Shown: positions 58,752 through 64,000 of the stretch, in pieces
Layout: each line of letters opens with the position of its first letter
Numbering within the stretch: the stretch's first letter is position 1
Assembly: GCA_025174535.1 (NCBI GenBank)
Contig: JALBUN010000045.1
Coordinates: forward strand, 992,001-1,056,000
Length of the DNA stretch: 64,000 bases
Direction: 5' to 3'
Origin: Cantharellus purpuraceus
Lineage: Eukaryota > Basidiomycota > Agaricomycetes > Cantharellales > Hydnaceae
Notes under the pieces: generated by a model
Databases searched by the model: none
What the model saw: the letters and a program-made list of their open reading frames with translations, nothing else
What the model was told of the DNA's origin: nothing
Made by a program: the position numbers and the translations under genes

Positions 58752-59367
58752 CCACAGCTTCCCTCGATATGATTGGTTTGTCCATCTTGTTTCTACGCTG
58801 TTTTGCATGCATGCGCTATCTCTTTTTTTCACTCTTTCTCATCATGAAACCATCCCCAGCAAATCCTCATTAAAGTTTGCCTTCTATGCTCACAGTCTGA
58901 GTAGGCATATGTGATCTTTTTTTTTTTTTGCTCTTTGCACGAAGTATCATTGGTTATAGGACTTTGCGCGATAATATAATTTACACAGACTTGCTGAGCA
59001 ATTAGCTTGTCCAAAGTCTCTCTCTTGGTCCCTTCATATCAATATCAGTGTTTCCTTGCCACCTTTTACCTGCTGCTGCGACACACAGCTGCAAGTGAAT
59101 GCTCTTGGTCCTCTTATTGAACTTCTGCTCCATGCTGGATTCCTTACTCAGCCGGCTCCTCAAGGTCATTTTTTCAAGCTCAGCCCATTAGTTCCCGTCG
59201 TTGGGCGCTTTATAATTGTCTATTGTCTTTGTTGAACGTCAATCACTATCTCAACAACCTATCGCTGCCCATACAAGTGACGAGCAACATACGAAGGTTC
59301 TTGCAGTAGTTTTATTGCAGGGGTGGAATCTTCTGTCATCGCATTCTCGCCACTCCCAAAGCCCACC
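58752..59367. other. Intergenic region between Btz gene and TFIIB
   Basis: Contains the 3' flank of the Btz gene, a T13 run at 58917-58929, and the promoter of the TFIIB gene. No supported exon. Confidence 0.5.
58917..58929 (+). repeat. T13 homopolymer
   Basis: Uninterrupted thymine run in the 3' flank of the Btz gene; of interest mainly as a length-variable and error-prone site. Confidence 0.85.
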
Positions 59368-60529
59368 ATGTCCTTTGGACAAGCCTTTCCCCTCGCGGTG
59401 CCCAACCAGTCGCAAAAGCAGTCGTTTGGGCCTGACCTGTCGGTGCGTTTGATATGCCCAGAGTGCAGGGATCCCAATCCGAACATCGTTGAGGAGTTTG
59501 GGAGTGGTGACTTGGTTTGTGGAGGCTGTGGCCTTGTGTTGGGTGATCGCGTGGTAGACACGAGGAGTGAATGTAAGAGCTGCTAATGTCATTCAAGTGT
59601 TTGGATACATTAACTATCTCTTATCAGGGCGGGTAAGTCTTGGTGCAGGCGCCCTTAGCTGATAGTATTTTACCTGAGCATTGTAGACGTTTGCTAATGA
59701 CGAAGGGGACGACCCGTCTCGTGTCGGTGCTGCTTCTGACCCCCTTATGGAGGGCGTTGAGCAACTCGATACAGTCATCAGTTTCAAAGATGGAAATACT
59801 GGCCTCTCTCGCGAATTACAGCGAGCAGCCTCTCGAGCATCTGGCGCCAATTCGGCTCGTAGCCTCGTTACTGCCTTCCGCGATATCTCGAACATGTGCG
59901 ACTCATGGTCGCTTCCCAAAACCATAAGCGACATTGCCAAACAGTTGTATAAACGTGCTGATGAAGAGAAGTTATTACGGGGTAAAAGTCTTGACGCTAT
60001 CATCGCCGCCTGTATCTTCATCGCCTGTCGTCAAGCTCATGTCCCGCGGACGTTTCGCGAGATATGCCAGCTTACACGCGTGCCTAAGAAGACGATTGGG
60101 CAGTGTTACAAAGTCCTAGAGCAAGCCTTCAATCTCACTCCTGGCGCGTCCGGCACTGGTACCTCCAAGGAGGCCCCCCGCGGCGTGGGCGGGCCAGACA
60201 AGCTCCTCATCCGTTATTGCAACCACCTCGATCTACCACCAACCGTCCAATCTATAACTGCTGACGTCGTCGTGGAGGCGCGCAAGCATGGCATTGCGGA
60301 TGGCAGAAGTCCGGTTTCGATCGCGGGTGGCGCCATCTATTTCACGTCGCATCTACTTGGTAAACCCAAGTCGGCGAGGGATATTTGCGCTGTGGCTGGT
60401 GTGAGCGAGAGCACGATCAAGCTTGTGTACCGCTTGTACTATGCGGACAAGGAAAAGCTTGTGAAGCCGGAGTGGATCAAGTCTGGCAAGGCTGTCATGT
60501 CTAGGCTTCCCGCCGAGGGTGGGAAGTGA
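59368..60529 (+). CDS. SUA7: Transcription initiation factor TFIIB
   Basis: General RNA polymerase II factor that bridges TBP-bound promoter and polymerase. Exon 1 (59368-59575) encodes the Zn ribbon: ICPECRDPNPNIVEEFGSGD then LVCGGCGLVLGDRVVDTRSE, with CxxC/CxxC. A 5-nt micro-exon at 59628-59632 and the exon from 59687 rebuild the B-reader SEWRTFANDEG. The two cyclin-like repeats follow: CDSWSLPKTISDIAKQLYKR with SLDAIIAACIFIACRQAHVP, then DLPPTVQSITADVVVEARKH with SPVSIAGGAIYFTSHLLGKP. It ends KAVMSRLPAEGGK, stop 60527-60529. The length, about 340 residues, is typical. Confidence 0.95.
59628..59632 (+). other. 5-nt micro-exon of the TFIIB gene
   Basis: The five bases ggcgg lie between ttatcag and gtaagtct. 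Joining T (end of exon 1), GGCGG and ACGTTTGCT yields TGG CGG ACG TTT GCT, i.e. W-R-T-F-A, the near-invariant B-reader sequence. No other join in this region restores it. Confidence 0.85.
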
Positions 60530-61967
60530 TTGGGACACTCTCTTGCGGGTTGCTTTCTGACTAGTAAGTATGATATTTGTAGTTAATGTAGAGCGCCATG
60601 CCACCCATTGTATCGTTCACAAATATTTTATATAAAGTAGCACGGCATGTGCAGCAGATCGTGAAGAGTCTCCTAGCATATGTTCAGTGGTATATTATAG
60701 ATGGAAGAACTTCCTTTACGTTATGATATATGAAGTTAAGAGCTTGAGCCTGGGTGCTGTCACAGATATACACCAAGATTACATTTTTGCGAGCCGGATC
60801 TGATCTTGCCCACTGACTACGTCACGCAGCAGTGCACCAAAGATTTAGGTCGACTACATTTATATAGAGCCAAGTCTGGAAGGTTACGGACAATGCTGAG
60901 GCTTCACAGGCGACTGCACAAGAAATGAACTCCTTCGAGTTTTGCAATGATGTAGCATCTAGGGCAGTCAGCGTTTTGACAAGTTCTTGATATATTATAA
61001 TATTAGCGTCTCGAGTCCCTGCCTGCCAGACTTGGGAGGCTGCCCTAACCTCCATCCAGAAGACCTATTGCAAATAATAGTTTCCCAGGTGCGTGATAAT
61101 ATCACAGAGAAGAAAGCGGCCCTATAGGTCTTCTATTGATATCATCTAGCCAAGACGGTGGAACGCAAGATCAACATTCTTAGTTCAGTAGTTGACAGTC
61201 GATCATTCTGCATTCGCCAGTCTATAGATATCTCAGCAACTATTTGATTCCGGGCCTGGAAATCACCAAGTGCTTCAATTGAACAATTGTCTACTTTCCC
61301 TGCGAATTTCGGGCTCTCGTACTAGCCCCAATCCCCCTCAACACTCATCATTGATAACAACAATGAATCCTCGAGTTCACCCGCAATTGAGCTCACTGTC
61401 TCAAAGCCTGAAATGCACTAGAAATGGACGTTGTTCATGTATCTCAATTCAGGCGCTGACTTGGTGAACGCTCTTGCTCCAGGAGAGTAAGTTCATGCCT
61501 CTGCAGCCCTTTATGAAGCCAATTTTGCAGCCTCATTCCCAGCCGCAACTCTGGATTCTCGGTTATATCTATCTGCTTCACGGTGAGCCCTCGGCATCTT
61601 TCGTTTTTCTGATGGCTTGGCTATACTCATCTGCTTATCCACTTGACAGTAAGGACTCTAATAGGATCCGAATCCTTCTGGCACTTGAACTAGGTTACAA
61701 GCACTACCTGGCAGGCAAGATCTTCTATTCTTGGTCCAGTGTTTCCAGAAGACTCTATGGCCGGTTTCAAACTCTTTGATTCAACACCACCTCACAGATT
61801 ATTAATATATTATCTAGAATGCAGGTAGTAATCAAATCCTGCTTAATACACTCGATAAAAGGACAGGTTACTTTGAAATCAAAGGAAGGGACTATATGTC
61901 ATAATTACAGGTGGATACTTCGTCTGCTAGTGTCCTGGATCGCCCGTGGCCATGTCCTTCATGTTCG
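60530..61967. other. Intergenic region right of TFIIB, no supported gene
   Basis: Mostly AT-rich, non-coding. A protein-like stretch on the plus strand at about 61415-61585 reads YLNSGADLVNALAPGE, then an in-frame TAA (61490), then ASAALYEANFAASFPAATLD. It could be a decayed coding remnant or an unrecognised exon pair, but no start or continuation was found. Confidence 0.4.
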
Positions 61968-62729
61968 TTAAACCCAGTAGCTCCCCTCTTGGGCTTTGAG
62001 GTCCATCTTCACATTCACCCCTGAGATAAGTCTGCACATGAACCAGGGATAGTCCTCGAGGTTGATCTCGTCTGCGGGGGAGTCCTCAGCACAGTTGGCC
62101 TCACGAGCGTGATGGGGCGGTGTGCACAGAGACACGCCTGTGGCCGAGTAGATCTTTCCGTGCCGGCGCGCATTGGGAGGCGACTCCAGTGCTGTCGCGC
62201 GACCCTGAGGGCTTTGTTCATGACGGCGGCCCTGCTGACAGGGTCGCTTCCAGTGAGCAGTGCTGTCGTCTGTGCAGAGACCATTTGCAGACAGTCTGAC
62301 ATTGCGTTCGGCCCCGACGTGGCGGGGCGAGCGTGAGCGAGGCGGGGTGCACAGCCCCGGAGTGAAGGTTGGTTGGCGTCCTCTATCGCGCGGATGCTTG
62401 TGTGTCTCCGTGGGATAAGAGGTTCTGGGGCCAGCCAAGGGTACTCGACCCGGTGGTGGCGGCGGCGGCGGCGGCGACGACGGTGGGGCACGAACTCGCA
62501 TGGTATTATAGGTCTGCATACTGCGAGCTGTGTCTAGGGCCTCTAAACTACCGCTCTCGCCGGACTGCCAGACTCGGAGGGAGGATCGAGATGCTTCCTC
62601 CCTGAAGAGTGGAGATCTGTCGTCCGCGAGGAGAGCACTGACGGCACTGACAGACTTTGTGCGGCGGGAGAATGAGAAGAATTTGAATCGAGAGCTGCTT
62701 GGGGTTGTAGCAGGCGACGTGGATGCCAT
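61968..62729 (-). CDS. Hypothetical proline-rich protein
   Basis: Open frame from ATG 62729 (MASTSPATTPSSSRFKFFSF) through a poly-proline run (PPSSPPPPPPPPG, encoded by GGC/CCG-type repeats near 62456-62478) to INLEDYPWFMCRLISGVNVK and a stop at 61968. The beginning and the end look protein-like; the middle is Arg/Pro/His rich. A second minus-strand frame (62015-62491) is also open there, so a splice or frame change in the GC-rich middle is possible. The frame is open further upstream to 62846. No domain is recognised. Confidence 0.42.
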   Translation of the reverse strand: MASTSPATTPSSSRFKFFSFSRRTKSVSAVSALLADDRSPLFREEASRSSLRVWQSGESGSLEALDTARSMQTYNTMRVRAPPSSPPPPPPPPGRVPLAGPRTSYPTETHKHPRDRGRQPTFTPGLCTPPRSRSPRHVGAERNVRLSANGLCTDDSTAHWKRPCQQGRRHEQSPQGRATALESPPNARRHGKIYSATGVSLCTPPHHAREANCAEDSPADEINLEDYPWFMCRLISGVNVKMDLKAQEGSYWV

Positions 62730-63583
62730 GGGGGAACAGATGTGGGGTGGTTGTGCAGAGTGGCCCCAGGGGTGGAATAAAAGAGAAATCCCAATGTGCC
62801 AAGGAACAGCCGCCCTCAAATGTCGGTGCCCCGGATCCACGTCCACTACGAGCGCTGCCCCTGCAGACGTACGTGGACCGCTTTGACACCGGGCCCGGCG
62901 AGCTGCATCCTAATGCTAATTAAAGCAGATCAGTGCCAGGTCATGTATCTCAAAGGCAAAGATTGTCTCCACATTGAAATCAATGAAGAGGCCCAAATGA
63001 CCCGTACTTTGCATTTTTCAACGGCTGGAGCTGGTTAAACTCGATCATCAATTTGCCATGGGCCATCAGGATCCGAACTTGCTCCTCTGTCAAACGTTGA
63101 CTCAGAAATCATCCAAGGCTATCCAAACAGATATGAGTAAATTACTAGGCACACGCTTGCAGCACACCATCGTGTGATGCTCAGGGCACTCTGGTCAGAA
63201 AGTGCGCCGCCACTTATTCCTTCGGGCAACTTGAAGCGCCTAGGCACTCGGCACAAGTATATACGCATGACTTGCGTATGCATCGCGGCGCGCATAAAGA
63301 ATCACTGTTACGCTCCCAATAATTATACTATGGCCAAACCTGCGGGACAGCGATGCCTTTCATACTCTACGTAGTGATGCCCTAGATGAAACAAAATGAT
63401 ACCGGAAGGAAAATATCGAAGAACTCGGTATCAGAGCAGCGCCAGTAAACAAATGTATAGCCGCAATCTGAACCGTGGGAAGCAAAAAAGAAAACTATTT
63501 TCACTTGAAGAAGTAATATGTCCAAGGCATTGCAAAAATTTGACATCAACATGAAGCAGAGAGTTAGTGGCGAGGTGGCGGGG
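62730..63583. other. Intergenic region, no supported gene
   Basis: Between two minus-strand genes; short frames only. The left end is the presumed promoter of the hypothetical protein. Confidence 0.4.
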
Positions 63584-64000
63584 TCAATCCAACTCGAGTC
63601 CAGAACCCGATTGGAGATCCACTGGTTGGTTTAGTGGGGTATGTCGGGGCACAGGGGCGGGTGCTGGGGTAGGAGGGAGGTGTGACTGCGCATTTCTGTA
63701 TACGCGCATATGAGGAGCGGCGCCAGAAAACCCGCCGTGTGACAAGCGCCCTCCAAAGAGGGTGCCAGCAAGTCCTACACTCCGGAGTAGGGATGAGGCG
63801 AGAAGGTGGCACACAATGACGAAAATCGGGATAGCAAGCACGAAAGCGGTACGAGCACGTAGTTTGAATAGTAAACGGCGCGGGGGCATGTCAAATGACG
63901 GAGTAGACGGTGGCGGCGTCTCAACAAATGTGTTGAGTGCAGTGAGAAGGACACGACGTGCCCGTGGCTGCTGCTGCTGCTGCTCCATCTGCTGAGCAGA
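63584..64000 (-). CDS. Single-TM protein with polyQ stretch, 5' end outside window
   Basis: Minus-strand frame open from beyond the right edge: in-frame codons continue upstream of the ATG at 63988 (SAQQMEQQQQQPRARR). A hydrophobic segment TAFVLAIPIFVIVCHLLASSLL (about 63820-63860 on the plus strand) would span a membrane once, preceded by basic residues. The C-terminal tail is Pro/Ala rich (PPTPAPAPVPRHTP) and ends GSGLELD. Length of the missing part is unknown. No family recognised. Confidence 0.55.
   Translation of the reverse strand, partial: SAQQMEQQQQQPRARRVLLTALNTFVETPPPSTPSFDMPPRRLLFKLRARTAFVLAIPIFVIVCHLLASSLLRSVGLAGTLFGGRLSHGGFSGAAPHMRVYRNAQSHLPPTPAPAPVPRHTPLNQPVDLQSGSGLELD

Overview
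This window is nuclear DNA from a filamentous basidiomycete, most probably a mushroom-forming Agaricomycete. The signs are dense genes on both strands with many 47-60 nt GT-AG introns, basidiomycete-type sesquiterpene synthases, a many-intron alcohol oxidase and a mycocypin-type (family I66) protease inhibitor, a family known from mushrooms. There is no bacterial, viral or CRISPR-like content. All assignments come from reading the sequence; no database search was run.

Layout, left to right: intergenic 5' arm (1-2.2 kb); sesquiterpene synthase STS1 (+, 2.2-3.4); lipin-type phosphatidate phosphatase (-, 3.8-7.6); protein phosphatase inhibitor-2 (+, 8.8-9.9); U1 snRNP protein C (+, 10.3-11.4); a repeat-bearing gap with an inverted repeat (11.4-13.4); epoxide hydrolase (+, 13.4-14.8); hairpin-bearing gap; Rrn11-like Pol I factor (+, 15.5-16.4); alcohol oxidase (-, 16.6-20.1); JMJD5-like JmjC oxygenase (+, 21.7-23.3); mitochondrial ABC transporter Atm1 (+, 24.3-27.2); leucine-rich repeat protein (-, 27.5-29.9); four-TM MARVEL-like protein (+, 31.1-32.2); mycocypin-like inhibitor (-, 33.1-33.7); DJ-1/PfpI-like protein (-, 34.6-35.6); Sec18/NSF (-, 35.7-38.7); STIMATE-family membrane protein (-, 39.0-40.6); sesquiterpene synthases STS2 and STS3 (both -, 41.9-43.0 and 45.3-46.5); exocyst Sec10 (+, 48.1-51.5); divergent ribosome-biogenesis pair RRS1 (-) and RIX1 (+) (51.7-55.8); Btz-domain protein (+, 56.1-58.8); TFIIB (+, 59.4-60.5); a proline-rich hypothetical (-, 62.0-62.7); and a polyQ single-TM protein cut by the window edge (-, 63.6-64.0).

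Most genes are housekeeping: splicing, transcription, 60S assembly, vesicle fusion and tethering, Fe-S export, lipid signalling. Between them lie accessory genes for secondary metabolism or interaction: three paralogous terpene synthases, an epoxide hydrolase, an alcohol oxidase and a protease inhibitor. No cytochrome P450 or terpene-cluster transporter was seen, so this is not a classical compact biosynthetic cluster.

The most unusual signal is the STS2/STS3 pair. Both have lost the first aspartate of the aspartate-rich metal-binding motif (G-D-V-S-E in place of the D-D-L-S-D of STS1) while keeping the second metal motif. They also share a sharply bounded tract of about 515 bp of near-identity spanning exon and intron, as expected from recent gene conversion. 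Other points of interest are the four-exon mycocypin gene whose coding strand is split into short exons, a 5-nt micro-exon in TFIIB that restores the B-reader motif, and competing 3' splice sites in the first intron of U1-C.
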